Source: Anaeromusa acidaminophila DSM 3853 (GTDB lineage Bacteria; Bacillota; Negativicutes; Anaeromusales; Anaeromusaceae). Taken from it: a DNA stretch of 53,530 bases. Where the stretch lies: NCBI RefSeq assembly GCF_000374545.1, contig NZ_KB894604.1:1-53530 (forward strand), given 5' to 3'. Below are positions 35,021-44,630 of this stretch, in pieces (the stretch's first letter is position 1; every line of letters begins with the position of its first letter). The position numbers and the translations under genes were made by a program. Below the pieces are notes generated by a model. The model worked only from the letters and a program-made list of their open reading frames with translations, was not told the DNA's origin and ran no database searches.

Positions 35021-35055
35021 GAAAGTTGTAAAGTCTAAACGATGAGGTGAATGTC

Positions 35056-35676
35056 TTGACAGATGATATCTTAAACCTATCGGGCATGCAATTGGATGCT
35101 TTGCGTGAAATTGGCAATGTTGGTGCAGGCAATTCTGCGACTGCATTATCACAGATTATTCAACGCAAAATTGATATGTCTGTACCTCAGGTTTCAATTT
35201 TGCCCTTGGCGGACGTGCCGGATGTAGTTGGCGGACCGGATGTCATGGTGGCAGGGGTTTACCTTCGCGTTTTTGGTCCAGCGCCTGGGAGTATTTTGTT
35301 TTTATTGCCAAGGGAAAGCGCATTTGCCTTGGTAGATATGCTGATGGGACGGGAGTACGGGCATACGGAAACCTTGTCGGCTATGGATGAGTCCGCCTTG
35401 ATGGAAATTGGCAATATTTTGGCGGGAGCATACTTGAATGCGCTGTCTTTCTTTACCAATTTGACGCTGCTTCCTTCCATTCCGGCTTTAGCTATGGATA
35501 TGGCAGGAGCGATCTTAAGTGTAATTTTAATTCAGTTAGGACAAATGGGCGATCATGCTCTTGTAATCGAAACTGAATTCAGCAGCGAAGTAGAAGGTGT
35601 AAAAGGGCACTTTTTCCTGATTCCCGACCCGGGCTCTCTTAGCATCATTCTTTCAGCGATAGGGGTGAAAGAATAA
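35056..35676 (+). CDS. cheC: CheY-P phosphatase CheC
   Basis: Dephosphorylates CheY-P and, with CheD, feeds back on receptor activity in the Bacillus-type adaptation system. The 206 residues contain both phosphatase helices, LREIGNVGAGNSATALSQ and SALMEIGNILAGAYLNALS, each with the E-x2-N pair. TTG 35056 follows GAGGTGA at correct spacing; GTG 35047 is the alternative. The TAA overlaps the cheD ATG. Confidence 0.94.
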   Translation: MTDDILNLSGMQLDALREIGNVGAGNSATALSQIIQRKIDMSVPQVSILPLADVPDVVGGPDVMVAGVYLRVFGPAPGSILFLLPRESAFALVDMLMGREYGHTETLSAMDESALMEIGNILAGAYLNALSFFTNLTLLPSIPALAMDMAGAILSVILIQLGQMGDHALVIETEFSSEVEGVKGHFFLIPDPGSLSIILSAIGVKE

Positions 35677-36161
35677 TGGGAGAGCTGATAAAAGTAGGTA
35701 TGGCGGATTACAAAGTCGGTAAGGTTCCGGCAAGTTTGGTGACCTACGGTTTGGGCTCCTGCATTGGTATTGCTTTTTTTGATGCGGCTACGAAAATTGG
35801 CGGTTTGGCTCATATCATGCTTCCCGATAGTAAGCAGGCAAGAGCTTCGGACAACCCGGCGAAATTTGCTGATACTGCGTTACCCTTAATGTTAGATGAC
35901 ATGTTGAAACTGGGTGCTCAGAAAGGACGCATTACGGCAAAAATTGCTGGCGGAGCCCAAATGTTTGCATTTGCTAATGCTACGGATATTATGCGGGTAG
36001 GTGAACGAAATGCCGATGCCGTCAAAGCTAAATTAAAGGAAATGGATGTCCGACTAGTCGCAGAAGATACGGGCGGCAATTATGGTCGGACCGTTGAACT
36101 GAATTTGGAAAATGGTATTTATTACATTAAGACCATTGATAAAGGGCAAAAGGAATTGTAG
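35676..36161 (+). CDS. cheD: Chemoreceptor glutamine deamidase CheD
   Basis: Deamidates receptor glutamines and binds CheC, increasing its CheY-P phosphatase activity. The 161 residues have the catalytic cysteine C29 in GLGSCIGI, H46 in LAHIMLP and T23, plus AKIAGGAQMF and GGNYGRTVELN. All family key residues are present. It overlaps cheC by one base, so the pair is probably made in balanced amounts. Confidence 0.95.
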   Translation: MGELIKVGMADYKVGKVPASLVTYGLGSCIGIAFFDAATKIGGLAHIMLPDSKQARASDNPAKFADTALPLMLDDMLKLGAQKGRITAKIAGGAQMFAFANATDIMRVGERNADAVKAKLKEMDVRLVAEDTGGNYGRTVELNLENGIYYIKTIDKGQKEL

Positions 36162-36178
36162 CCAGGAGGCCGGAGAAA

Positions 36179-36496
36179 ATGCCAAAAATCTGGATTGTTT
36201 GTATGTTATCTGTGCTGGGGGCGTTTGTATCCGGTTTTAGCAGCTTATGGCAGCAGGTCCGCCTGGAAGCGCTTGTGTCTCGTTCGATTATAGGGGCCGT
36301 AGTTGGCGCGGCGGTGGCGGTTGTGTATTGTATGCTTGTAAAGCGCTGGTTTTTATTTCAAGAAGAAAAAATGAAAACCGAGCTGCCAACCATGAAGCAA
36401 CCATTGTCAGAAGAGTCTCAAGAAGCGTTGGAACAAGAAGCGCAGGAAAATTTTCAACCTCTCGGAGTGGAAGAGTGGCAGAAATTGCCGAAATGA
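36179..36496 (+). CDS. Small membrane protein of unknown function, between cheD and fliA
   Basis: I do not recognise this 105-residue protein. It has two hydrophobic segments (about residues 4-22 and 36-54; IIGAVVGAAVAVVYCMLV in the second). An acidic, Glu/Gln-rich cytoplasmic-looking tail follows. AGGAGG lies just before the ATG, and the gene is packed in the operon, so it is very likely translated. The location suggests a link to motility or chemotaxis, which is inference only. Confidence 0.72.
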   Translation: MPKIWIVCMLSVLGAFVSGFSSLWQQVRLEALVSRSIIGAVVGAAVAVVYCMLVKRWFLFQEEKMKTELPTMKQPLSEESQEALEQEAQENFQPLGVEEWQKLPK

Positions 36497-36565
36497 CAAT
36501 AGGGCCAGTAAGTAGTCAACAAAGGGCCGATGTAAGGGAATGAGGCAAGGGAGGAGGCCTGCGAA

Positions 36566-37318
36566 ATGCCGGCAGAGCAAAAGAGTCAGGAGCAATGGGA
36601 TTCTTTATGGGAGCAATATAAAGAAAGCGGACACGCGGTATTGCGAGACCAACTCATTGAACATTACCTGCCTCTGGTGCGTTTGGTTGCGGGGCGCTTG
36701 GCTATTAGCCTTCCTACGTACGTAGATAGAGATGATTTGATTAGCAATGGATTTTTTGGCTTACTGGATGCGATCGAACGTTTTGATTTGCATAGGGGCA
36801 TTAAATTTGAGACTTATGCTTCATTGCGGATTCGCGGAGCTATACTCGACGCCTTGCGGGCGCAGGATTGGGCTCCCGCGACATTGCGGCACAAAGCGAG
36901 ACAATATGAGCTTGCAGTGCAGCAAGTGGAGCATCGTTTGGGGCGGAATGCCAGCGAAGAAGAAGTGGCGCAGGAACTTGGCATTTCAGCTACGCAATTG
37001 CAGAATTTGTTGCAACAGTTGAGTGTCAGTACGTTGTTGCCTCTTGAAGAAGCGCTACAGCAGGAAAAGCAAGGTAAAGAAACCAATTTATCCGCGCGGA
37101 TTGAAGTTGAAGAAGTACAGCAAACGCTGGCTGAAGCGATTGAGAAGCTGCCGGAAAAAGAAAAAATCGTTGTTAGTCTATATTATTATGATCGTTTAAC
37201 GCTGAAGGAAATTAGTTTAATCTTAAAACTTTCTGAAGCGCGTATTTCACAAATTCACACGAAAGCAATTTTTCGCTTGCGAGGGGCATTGCAGACATTA
37301 AGGGAAAGCTTGCTCTAA
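36566..37318 (+). CDS. fliA: RNA polymerase sigma factor for flagellar genes (sigma-28, FliA/SigD)
   Basis: Directs transcription of late flagellar and chemotaxis genes once the hook is complete. The 250 residues have LIEHYLPLVRLVAGRL, the region 2 core DRDDLISNGFFGLLDAIERF and FETYASLRIRGAILDALR. Region 3 is recognisable by LGRNASEEEVAQELGIS, and region 4 by EKLPEKEKIVVSLYYYDRLT, LKEISLILKLSEARISQIHT. GGAGGAGG precedes ATG 36566. Its anti-sigma factor flgM is not in the window. Confidence 0.96.
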   Translation: MPAEQKSQEQWDSLWEQYKESGHAVLRDQLIEHYLPLVRLVAGRLAISLPTYVDRDDLISNGFFGLLDAIERFDLHRGIKFETYASLRIRGAILDALRAQDWAPATLRHKARQYELAVQQVEHRLGRNASEEEVAQELGISATQLQNLLQQLSVSTLLPLEEALQQEKQGKETNLSARIEVEEVQQTLAEAIEKLPEKEKIVVSLYYYDRLTLKEISLILKLSEARISQIHTKAIFRLRGALQTLRESLL

Positions 37319-37339
37319 GGGTGGAACGGAGGGGCGGAC

Positions 37340-38914
37340 ATGGAAGATTCGACAACAAAACCGCAGGAAGTGGGTTTCCGTTTGGAACATCACCCGGATG
37401 GGGCTTATTTGACAGTGGATGCAGCTTGCCAGGCGGAATTGCAAAGCGTGCTGCAGAAGGTTACCAGCGAGACGAGTGAATTCGATCCAGAGGAAATCGA
37501 AAAATGTCTGGCGGAAAAAACAGGAAAGGCTGTGCGTGTTGGCCTGTCACTGCCTTTGCCGGAAATAAAATGGATGGTCTCTAAAGACCGCATGGAAGTT
37601 GTGCTGGAAATTGAGTCCGGTGAAAAATGTCGTAAAGCAAACCCGCAAGAGGTAATTGCAAAGCTGAATGCAGCGGGTATTGTCAGCGGTATTGATGAAG
37701 CCGCTGTTACCAAGGTATGCAAGCATCCTGGAGCATCGGTTGTTTGCGCTACAGGTAGAAAAGCGGTGGATGGGAAGAATGCAGTAATTAATATCCTGGT
37801 TAATACCGAGGCTTCAGGACGGCCTGCGGAATTAGAGGATGGCCGAGTCGACTTTAAAAATTTGAATTTGTTTACTGTGGTGGAAAGTGGACAAGTTTTG
37901 GCTGAAAAAGTACCTGCCACGCCTGGAGAAGAAGGGGAAGATGTATTAGGAAACCCTGTATTTCCTAGGCCTGGAAAGGATATTCCTTTGCCGATAGGCA
38001 AGAATGTTGAAATTCGAGATGAACTGACCGTTGTTGCATCTGTTTCCGGTCAATTTAATTACTCCAATCGAAAGATTAGCGTTCTACCCATAATTGAAAT
38101 CAAAGGCGATGTGGATTTATCGACAGGTAATGTTAATTTTGTTGGCGGCGTGATTGTGCGAGGTTCTGTCGCCGAAGGCTTTAGCGTCAAGGCGGGGGAA
38201 AATGTCGAAGTGCATGGTTCTGTATGCGGCGGTGTTGTGGAAGGTCAGAACGTATTTATAAAAATGGGCGTACAAGGTATGCACAAAGGACGGATTTTAG
38301 CAGAAAAGAATGTAGTAGCTAAATTTATAGAAAATGCTCAGGTTATAGCTGGCGAGGAAGTTATTGTTAGTGAAGCTATTTTGCATTCTAAGGTTAGCGC
38401 AGGCAGACGCATTATTGTTGACGGTAAACGCGGCATGGTCATTGGCGGGACGATTACGGCAGGCGAGGAAATCCGTTCTAAAAGCTTGGGAACGCATATG
38501 TCAACCAATACAGAGGTAGAAGTAGGCGTAAATCCGATGCTGAGGGAAGAGCATCAAGCGTTAAAACGAGATTTGCGCAAACAAGAATTGAGCTTGGATC
38601 AGACGCAAAAGGCGTTGGCGTTGCTTCGATCGAGAGACTTAAATTCATTGCCGCCGGAAAAACGCGATATTATGCTGAAGATGACGAAGGCCCAGTTTCA
38701 ATTGGCCGGGCAAGTGGAAAGCATGCGAACCCGTATGGCTGAAATTGAACTTTCATTGGAAGAAATGCGCAATGGACGGGTGCGGGTTATGGACACGGTT
38801 TACCCCGGGGTGAAAATTGTCTTAGGTAATTTGGTTAAATTTATTCGTGAACCGGAAAAATTTGTTTCGTATTATGCGGAAGACGGCGATATTCATAAAG
38901 GCTCGTACAAGTAA
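37340..38914 (+). CDS. FapA/DUF342-family polymer-like protein
   Basis: A 524-residue protein with the DUF342 (FapA) layout: an N-terminal alpha/beta domain, a long region of right-handed beta-helix-like strands (for example VDLSTGNVNFVGGVIVRGSV and HGSVCGGVVEGQNVFI), and a C-terminal coiled coil (LKRDLRKQELSLDQTQKALA) with a short closing domain. The family is common next to fliA in Clostridia and Negativicutes; its biochemical role is poorly known. GGAGGGG precedes the ATG. Confidence 0.85.
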   Translation: MEDSTTKPQEVGFRLEHHPDGAYLTVDAACQAELQSVLQKVTSETSEFDPEEIEKCLAEKTGKAVRVGLSLPLPEIKWMVSKDRMEVVLEIESGEKCRKANPQEVIAKLNAAGIVSGIDEAAVTKVCKHPGASVVCATGRKAVDGKNAVINILVNTEASGRPAELEDGRVDFKNLNLFTVVESGQVLAEKVPATPGEEGEDVLGNPVFPRPGKDIPLPIGKNVEIRDELTVVASVSGQFNYSNRKISVLPIIEIKGDVDLSTGNVNFVGGVIVRGSVAEGFSVKAGENVEVHGSVCGGVVEGQNVFIKMGVQGMHKGRILAEKNVVAKFIENAQVIAGEEVIVSEAILHSKVSAGRRIIVDGKRGMVIGGTITAGEEIRSKSLGTHMSTNTEVEVGVNPMLREEHQALKRDLRKQELSLDQTQKALALLRSRDLNSLPPEKRDIMLKMTKAQFQLAGQVESMRTRMAEIELSLEEMRNGRVRVMDTVYPGVKIVLGNLVKFIREPEKFVSYYAEDGDIHKGSYK

Positions 38915-38929
38915 AGGAAGGGAAGAAAA

Positions 38930-39247
38930 ATGCTGATAAGACCGATGGATTTGCAGGTGATGTTGCCTCGGGCCGGCGAAGCGGGAAAAATGCAGCAGGC
39001 TCAGGAACAACAAAACCTGCAGCAACCGCAACTCGCTGGTCAAGAGTGGAAAGAGCTGACTAAAATCCGCCAAGGCCAAGTGCAGCATAGTGAAGAAACC
39101 GAGCACTCACGCATTAAAGACGAACAACGTGAACGTTCTGGACAGCATAAAGAAAAAGACGAGAAGAAGACCAAGGACAAGAAGGATGCAGCGGAAGAAA
39201 CTCCGCCGGATCCGGTGAGAGGGCATAAGATTGATATTCGAACATGA
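38930..39247 (+). CDS. Hypothetical charged protein of the flagellar operon
   Basis: This is a 105-residue protein I do not recognise. It starts MLIRPMDLQVMLPRAGEAGK and then becomes very rich in Gln, Lys, Glu and Asp. A run of alternating acidic and basic residues covers about positions 60-92, probably disordered or coiled coil. AAGGAAGGG before the ATG and tight packing between the DUF342 and SwrB-like genes support translation. No membrane segment is seen. Confidence 0.65.
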   Translation: MLIRPMDLQVMLPRAGEAGKMQQAQEQQNLQQPQLAGQEWKELTKIRQGQVQHSEETEHSRIKDEQRERSGQHKEKDEKKTKDKKDAAEETPPDPVRGHKIDIRT

Positions 39248-39259
39248 GGATGTAGTGTG

Positions 39260-39817
39260 ATGACAAACTGGCCTTGGATCGCGTTGACTCTTGCTTGCGT
39301 CATCGGGATCCTTTTTTATATTCGCAAGGACCATTTACGCAAAGTGCAGGATATGCAATTGCAGCAGCAAGGGCAAGAACTGGAGATGCGCTTGCAGGAA
39401 ACAGCGGAGCATATTTTGCTGCGCATGGAGCAGGAAGCGATTCGCTTGGAAGCCTTGTTGGCGCGGTGCGAAGAGCAAACTAAACGTATGGAGCCGTCGA
39501 GGCAAGAAGAGCCTGTGCAAAAGTCCGACTTGCCGATAATAAAACCAAGTAAAACAGCAAAGCAGGAAGAGCCTGCTGCAGGAGAACCTCTTAATTTTGC
39601 AATGGCCTTGCTGCAAGAAGAATTGAATCTTCAAACACCCTCAGAGACGCCAGAAGATAGGAATCCACAAAACGCACGCGCAAAAACGGCGCAGGGAAGA
39701 GAACGCTATGAGAAAGTTTATGAACTGGTTGCCGCTGGTTTAACCATGGGAGAAATCGCGCAACAGACCGGACTTGGCGTAGCAGAAGTGAACTTGCTTT
39801 TAAGCTTGCGAAAATAG
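39260..39817 (+). CDS. SwrB/YlxL-like membrane protein with C-terminal helix-turn-helix
   Basis: Same architecture and position as B. subtilis SwrB (YlxL), which promotes assembly of the flagellar export gate. About 185 residues: one N-terminal membrane helix (PWIALTLACVIGILFYI), a long Gln/Glu/Leu coiled coil, a Lys/Pro/Glu-rich linker, and a C-terminal helix-turn-helix-like segment (YELVAAGLTMGEIAQQTGLG, then VAEVNLLLSL). It is the last gene before the rpsB promoter, as in Bacillus. ATG 39260 overlaps a GTG at 39257. Confidence 0.75.
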   Translation: MTNWPWIALTLACVIGILFYIRKDHLRKVQDMQLQQQGQELEMRLQETAEHILLRMEQEAIRLEALLARCEEQTKRMEPSRQEEPVQKSDLPIIKPSKTAKQEEPAAGEPLNFAMALLQEELNLQTPSETPEDRNPQNARAKTAQGRERYEKVYELVAAGLTMGEIAQQTGLGVAEVNLLLSLRK

Positions 39818-39827
39818 CTGAAAAAGC

Positions 39828-39856
39828 TTGTTTGTCGGATGGATTCATGGTATAAT
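39828..39856 (+). promoter_or_regulatory. rpsB promoter, extended -10
   Basis: TTGTTT 39828-39833 and TATAAT 39851-39856 are separated by 17 bases; TGG just before TATAAT gives an extended -10. It starts a leader of about 110 bases before rpsB. Confidence 0.8.
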
Positions 39857-39862
39857 TTCTCG

Positions 39863-39972
39863 TGTTGTATAAAAAACCACACACCTCCAATTTCGTGGCT
39901 GTGCCGAGCTGAAAAGGTCGGTGAAAACGAAAGATGCGGAGAGTGGAGGAAATTAACAGGAGGTAATTTATT
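39863..39972 (+). promoter_or_regulatory. Structured rpsB leader, candidate S2 autoregulatory RNA
   Basis: CCTCCA 39884-39889 pairs with TGGAGG 39944-39949. TTTCGT 39891-39896 pairs with ACGAAA 39927-39932, and CCGA 39904-39907 with TCGG 39918-39921. These nested stems form one long irregular hairpin ahead of the ribosome site AGGAGGT (39958-39964). Ribosomal-protein leaders often bind their product; S2 binding here is inference. Confidence 0.6.
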
Positions 39973-40707
39973 ATGGCAGTAATTTCAATGAAACAGCTTC
40001 TCGAAGCAGGGGTGCACTTTGGTCATCAGACTCGGAGATGGAACCCCAAAATGGCTCCTTATATTTTTACGGAGCGTAATGGTATCTATATTATCGACTT
40101 GCAGAAAACCGTTAAAAAAGTAGACGAGGCGTACAACTTTGTACGTGATTTGGCTGCTGACGGCGGCACCTTGCTGTTTGTTGGTACGAAAAAACAGGCT
40201 CAAGACGCTGTGCGTGAAGAAGCGGCTCGTTGCAACATGTTCTATGTTAACGAACGCTGGTTGGGCGGCATGATGACCAACTTCAAAACCATCCAAGCTC
40301 GGATTAACCGTCTGCGTAAGCTGGAAGAAATGGAAACAAATGGCGTATTTGAAGTGTTGCCGAAGAAAGAAGTTCTGCAGTTGCGTCACGAAATGGATCG
40401 CTTGCAGAAATTCCTGGGCGGCATTAAGAACATGCGCAAACTTCCGTCGGCCTTGTTTATCATTGACCCTCGCAAAGAGCGTATCGCAGTAGCAGAAGCT
40501 CGCAACCTCGGGATTCCGATCGTGGGGATTGTTGATACGAACTGCGATCCTGATGAAATTGATCATGTAATTCCTGCTAACGATGACGCGATTCGTGCGG
40601 TTAAACTGCTGACGTCTAAGATGGCGGATGCCATTTTGGAAGGCCGTCAAGGTGAGCAGCATGATGAAGAAAATGTGGAAGTTGCTGTAGACGAAGCCGC
40701 TGAATAA
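39973..40707 (+). CDS. rpsB: 30S ribosomal protein S2
   Basis: Small-subunit ribosomal protein needed for S1/mRNA platform assembly. The 244 residues have the invariant blocks [64 protein letters not shown] and [23 protein letters not shown] a short acidic tail. It is followed by a 12-bp hairpin and then tsf, the universal rpsB-tsf pairing. Confidence 0.98.
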   Translation: MAVISMKQLLEAGVHFGHQTRRWNPKMAPYIFTERNGIYIIDLQKTVKKVDEAYNFVRDLAADGGTLLFVGTKKQAQDAVREEAARCNMFYVNERWLGGMMTNFKTIQARINRLRKLEEMETNGVFEVLPKKEVLQLRHEMDRLQKFLGGIKNMRKLPSALFIIDPRKERIAVAEARNLGIPIVGIVDTNCDPDEIDHVIPANDDAIRAVKLLTSKMADAILEGRQGEQHDEENVEVAVDEAAE

Positions 40708-40715
40708 TGACCAGT

Positions 40716-40742
40716 AAAGGTAAGGGGCTGCCCCTTACCTTT
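40716..40742 (+). terminator. Hairpin between rpsB and tsf, partial terminator or processing site
   Basis: AAAGGTAAGGGG 40716-40727 pairs perfectly with CCCCTTACCTTT 40731-40742 (12 bp, 3-base loop CTG). Only TTTCTC follows, so termination would be weak. It may lower tsf relative to rpsB or mark an RNA-processing point. Confidence 0.55.
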
Positions 40743-40782
40743 CTCAATAAAAGATGCGAATTATTGACAGGAGGATGTTCTG

Positions 40783-41430
40783 ATGATAACTGCTGCAATG
40801 GTAAAAGAGCTTCGGGAACGTACCGGAGCGGGTATGATGGATTGTAAAAAAGCTCTTGGTGAAGTTAATGGTGATATGGATAAAGCCGTTGACTTTTTGC
40901 GCGAAAAAGGATTGGCAGCGGCTGCGAAAAAAGCGGGTCGCGTAGCGGCGGAAGGTTTAGTTGAAGCTTATATTCACGGCGCCGGACGTATTGGCGTTAT
41001 GGTAGAAGTAAACTGTGAAACCGACTTCGTAGCTAAAACCGATGACTTCCATGGCTTAGCCAAGGATATTGCAATGCAAATTGCTGCTGCGAATCCGATG
41101 TATGTTCGTCGTGAAGAGGTGCCGGAAGAAATCTTGGAGCATGAAAGAGAAATTCTTCGTGCACAGGCGTTGAACGAAGGCAAGCCGGCAGCGATTGTTG
41201 AAAAAATGATTACGGGTCGTATTGAAAAATACTATAAAGAAGTTTGCTTAATGGAGCAGGTCTTTATTAAAAACCCAGACGTAACCATTACGCAACTGAT
41301 CAATGAAAAAATTGCCAAAATTGGCGAGAATATCAGCATTCGTCGCTTCGCTCGTTATCAATTGGGCGAAGGTATTGAGAAAAAGGAAAACGATTTTGCG
41401 GCAGAAGTTATGGCTGCAGCACAAGGATAA
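40783..41430 (+). CDS. tsf: Elongation factor Ts (short form)
   Basis: Nucleotide-exchange factor for EF-Tu. The 215 residues have the N-terminal UBA-like region [20 protein letters not shown] and [14 protein letters not shown], and the EF-Tu contact core [16 protein letters not shown]. The length is about 70 residues shorter than E. coli EF-Ts. This matches the short family common in Bacillota, Thermus and plastids, and all the core is present. AGGAGG precedes ATG 40783. A long-stem terminator follows. Confidence 0.97.
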   Translation: MITAAMVKELRERTGAGMMDCKKALGEVNGDMDKAVDFLREKGLAAAAKKAGRVAAEGLVEAYIHGAGRIGVMVEVNCETDFVAKTDDFHGLAKDIAMQIAAANPMYVRREEVPEEILEHEREILRAQALNEGKPAAIVEKMITGRIEKYYKEVCLMEQVFIKNPDVTITQLINEKIAKIGENISIRRFARYQLGEGIEKKENDFAAEVMAAAQG

Positions 41431-41450
41431 CATCCTCGGCTTAAAGGGGG

Positions 41451-41487
41451 AAAATAAGAGAACACTTTTTGGTGTTCTCTTATTTTT
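41451..41487 (+). terminator. Intrinsic terminator after tsf
   Basis: AATAAGAGAACAC 41453-41465 pairs perfectly with GTGTTCTCTTATT 41472-41484 (13 bp, extendable to 15 by flanking A:T), loop TTTTTG, followed by T to 41487. The A-run before it makes it probably bidirectional. No good promoter is visible between it and pyrH (TAGAAT at 41532-41537 has no clear -35). Confidence 0.85.
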
Positions 41488-41534
41488 CGCCTGTAAACAG
41501 AAAATAGGCGCAGGATTTTACTGGGGTCTTGTAG

Positions 41535-42855
<1,321 letters not shown>

Positions 42856-42936
42856 ATTGGCTGCTTGGAAAGTGACGCACATCCACAATGTTGTCGGGAA
42901 AGTGGTTTCCAGACTGTTATTGAAAAATTGACACAG

Positions 42937-42966
42937 GACCCCCTCTGTCTGAGGGGGTCTTCCTTT
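42937..42966 (+). terminator. Terminator-like hairpin between frr and uppS
   Basis: GACCCCCTC 42937-42945 pairs with GAGGGGGTC 42951-42959 (9 bp, loop TGTCT), followed by TTCCTTT. The U-tract is broken by CC, so some read-through into uppS is likely, and no obvious promoter follows it. Confidence 0.6.
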
Positions 42967-43001
42967 GAATTTTTGAATCCAGGCTGATGGAGGAGTTCCA
43001 T

Positions 43002-43763
43002 ATGTGGAAGAAATGGCTGACTGGCTCAGAAAAATCAAATACAGGCGTAGAGCATCCAGAGACAGTTCCTCGTCATGTGGCAATCATTATGGATGGCAAT
43101 GGACGTTGGGCTAAGGAACGGGGCTTATTGCGCACTTTTGGGCATCGAGCAGGCGCGGAAACGTTGCAAAAAATCATTCAAACCGCATCCGATATCGGCA
43201 TTGAAGTTCTCACCGTGTACGCTTTTTCGACGGAAAATTGGAAGCGACCTGAAGAAGAAGTAGGGTTGTTGATGCGTCTCATTGCCGAATACTTGGACAG
43301 CAAGCTAGCTGCTATGCATGCTAATCAAGTGCAGCTTCGCCATGTTGGTGATTTAGCAGGGTTGCCTCCGGCGCTGCAACTGAAGCTGACAAAAGCTATG
43401 GAACAAACTAAGAATAATACAGGCTTGGTTGTCAATTTGGCAATCAATTACGGAGGACGAGCCGAAATTCTAGAAGCGGTAAAGGCGTTAGCCCGAGCGG
43501 TAGAAAAAGGCGAAATATGCGCTGATGCAATTGATGAAGAAACCTTCGGGGCCGCTTTATATACGCAGGGGCTTCCAGATCCTGATCTTTTAATCCGTAC
43601 TAGTGGCGATGTTCGGTTAAGTAATTTCTTGCTTTGGCAAACTGCTTATACGGAATTGTATTTTTGTGATGTAAATTGGCCAGATTTTACGCCGAAGCAT
43701 TTAATGGAGGCTATTGCTTCTTTTCAACAGAGAGAGCGTCGTTTTGGAGGACTTAAGAAGTAA
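43002..43763 (+). CDS. uppS: Isoprenyl transferase (undecaprenyl diphosphate synthase)
   Basis: Extends farnesyl diphosphate by cis-addition to the C55 lipid carrier used for cell-wall synthesis. The 253 residues carry HVAIIMDGNGRWAKERG (catalytic Asp31), HRAGAETLQKIIQ, LTVYAFSTENWKRP, VNLAINYGGRAEI and PDPDLLIRTSGDVRLSNFLL, then YTELYFCDVNWPDF. ATG 43002 lies seven bases after ATGGAGGAG; the open frame upstream starts inside that ribosome site. Confidence 0.96.
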   Translation: MWKKWLTGSEKSNTGVEHPETVPRHVAIIMDGNGRWAKERGLLRTFGHRAGAETLQKIIQTASDIGIEVLTVYAFSTENWKRPEEEVGLLMRLIAEYLDSKLAAMHANQVQLRHVGDLAGLPPALQLKLTKAMEQTKNNTGLVVNLAINYGGRAEILEAVKALARAVEKGEICADAIDEETFGAALYTQGLPDPDLLIRTSGDVRLSNFLLWQTAYTELYFCDVNWPDFTPKHLMEAIASFQQRERRFGGLKK

Positions 43764-43777
43764 GAAATGGGTGGTCA

Positions 43778-44620
43778 ATGGTGTTAGGAAAACGGATACT
43801 GACGGCGGTCTGCGGGTTGCCGCTGGTACTTTGGCTTGTGTATGCGGGCGGCTGGTATTTTGGGTTAGCAATTTCCCTGGCGGCGCTGGTATCTTGGCTT
43901 GAGTATTGCCGTATGCTGCGACAGATTGAGTTGCATCCATGGCAAAGCTTAGGAATTTTATACAGCTTTCTGCTGCCTTTATGTATCTGGCTGGGGAACT
44001 CGCAGGAAATGATTTTCTTTTTGGTACTGTTATTCTTGCTAAACGGAGCGCGCTTGGTAGTGCAGGCGGCGCGCTTTTCGCCTGCAGACGCTTTTGCAAC
44101 GGTTTTCGGTGTAATGTATGTACCCTTGTTGCTTGCTTTTTTCGTAGCGTTGCGTATGTATTTGCCGGAGACTGCAGTGTTACCGGCTGCGCCTTTTCTT
44201 TCTCAAGGTGCAGGCTATGTTTACTTGGCCTTTATTGGCACTTGGGCTAGTGATACTTTTGCTTATTTTATTGGCTCCCGTTGGGGGCGGCGAAAACTGT
44301 GTCCCGAGATTAGCCCCGGGAAAACAGTGGAAGGAGCGCTAGGCGGTTTAGGGGGCACTTTGTTAGTTGTTGGTTGGTTAGGGAGTTCCTTTGCCGGCTT
44401 GCAATTAGAACAAGCGTTGTTATTAGGCGGCTTAATCGGCTTGGCGGCTCCTATTGGCGATTTAGTAGAGTCTCGGTTGAAACGCTATGCCGGCGTTAAG
44501 GACTCGGGGACGATCTTGCCGGGGCATGGCGGCATGCTGGATCGGATTGACAGTCTGCTCTTTGTATTGCCGGTCGTATATTTTTATATTGGCGCTCGCA
44601 GTTTGTTTTTTTTAGGATAG
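43778..44620 (+). CDS. cdsA: Phosphatidate cytidylyltransferase
   Basis: Makes CDP-diacylglycerol from phosphatidate and CTP, the branch point to all anionic phospholipids and phosphatidylethanolamine. The 280-residue protein has about seven membrane helices. Its C-terminal signature is SRLKRYAGVKDSGTILPGHG then GMLDRIDSLLFVLP. SRWGRRKLCPEISPGKTVEG is the other conserved loop. It follows uppS with a 14-base gap. Confidence 0.95.
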   Translation: MVLGKRILTAVCGLPLVLWLVYAGGWYFGLAISLAALVSWLEYCRMLRQIELHPWQSLGILYSFLLPLCIWLGNSQEMIFFLVLLFLLNGARLVVQAARFSPADAFATVFGVMYVPLLLAFFVALRMYLPETAVLPAAPFLSQGAGYVYLAFIGTWASDTFAYFIGSRWGRRKLCPEISPGKTVEGALGGLGGTLLVVGWLGSSFAGLQLEQALLLGGLIGLAAPIGDLVESRLKRYAGVKDSGTILPGHGGMLDRIDSLLFVLPVVYFYIGARSLFFLG

Positions 44621-44630
44621 GAGAATCTAC

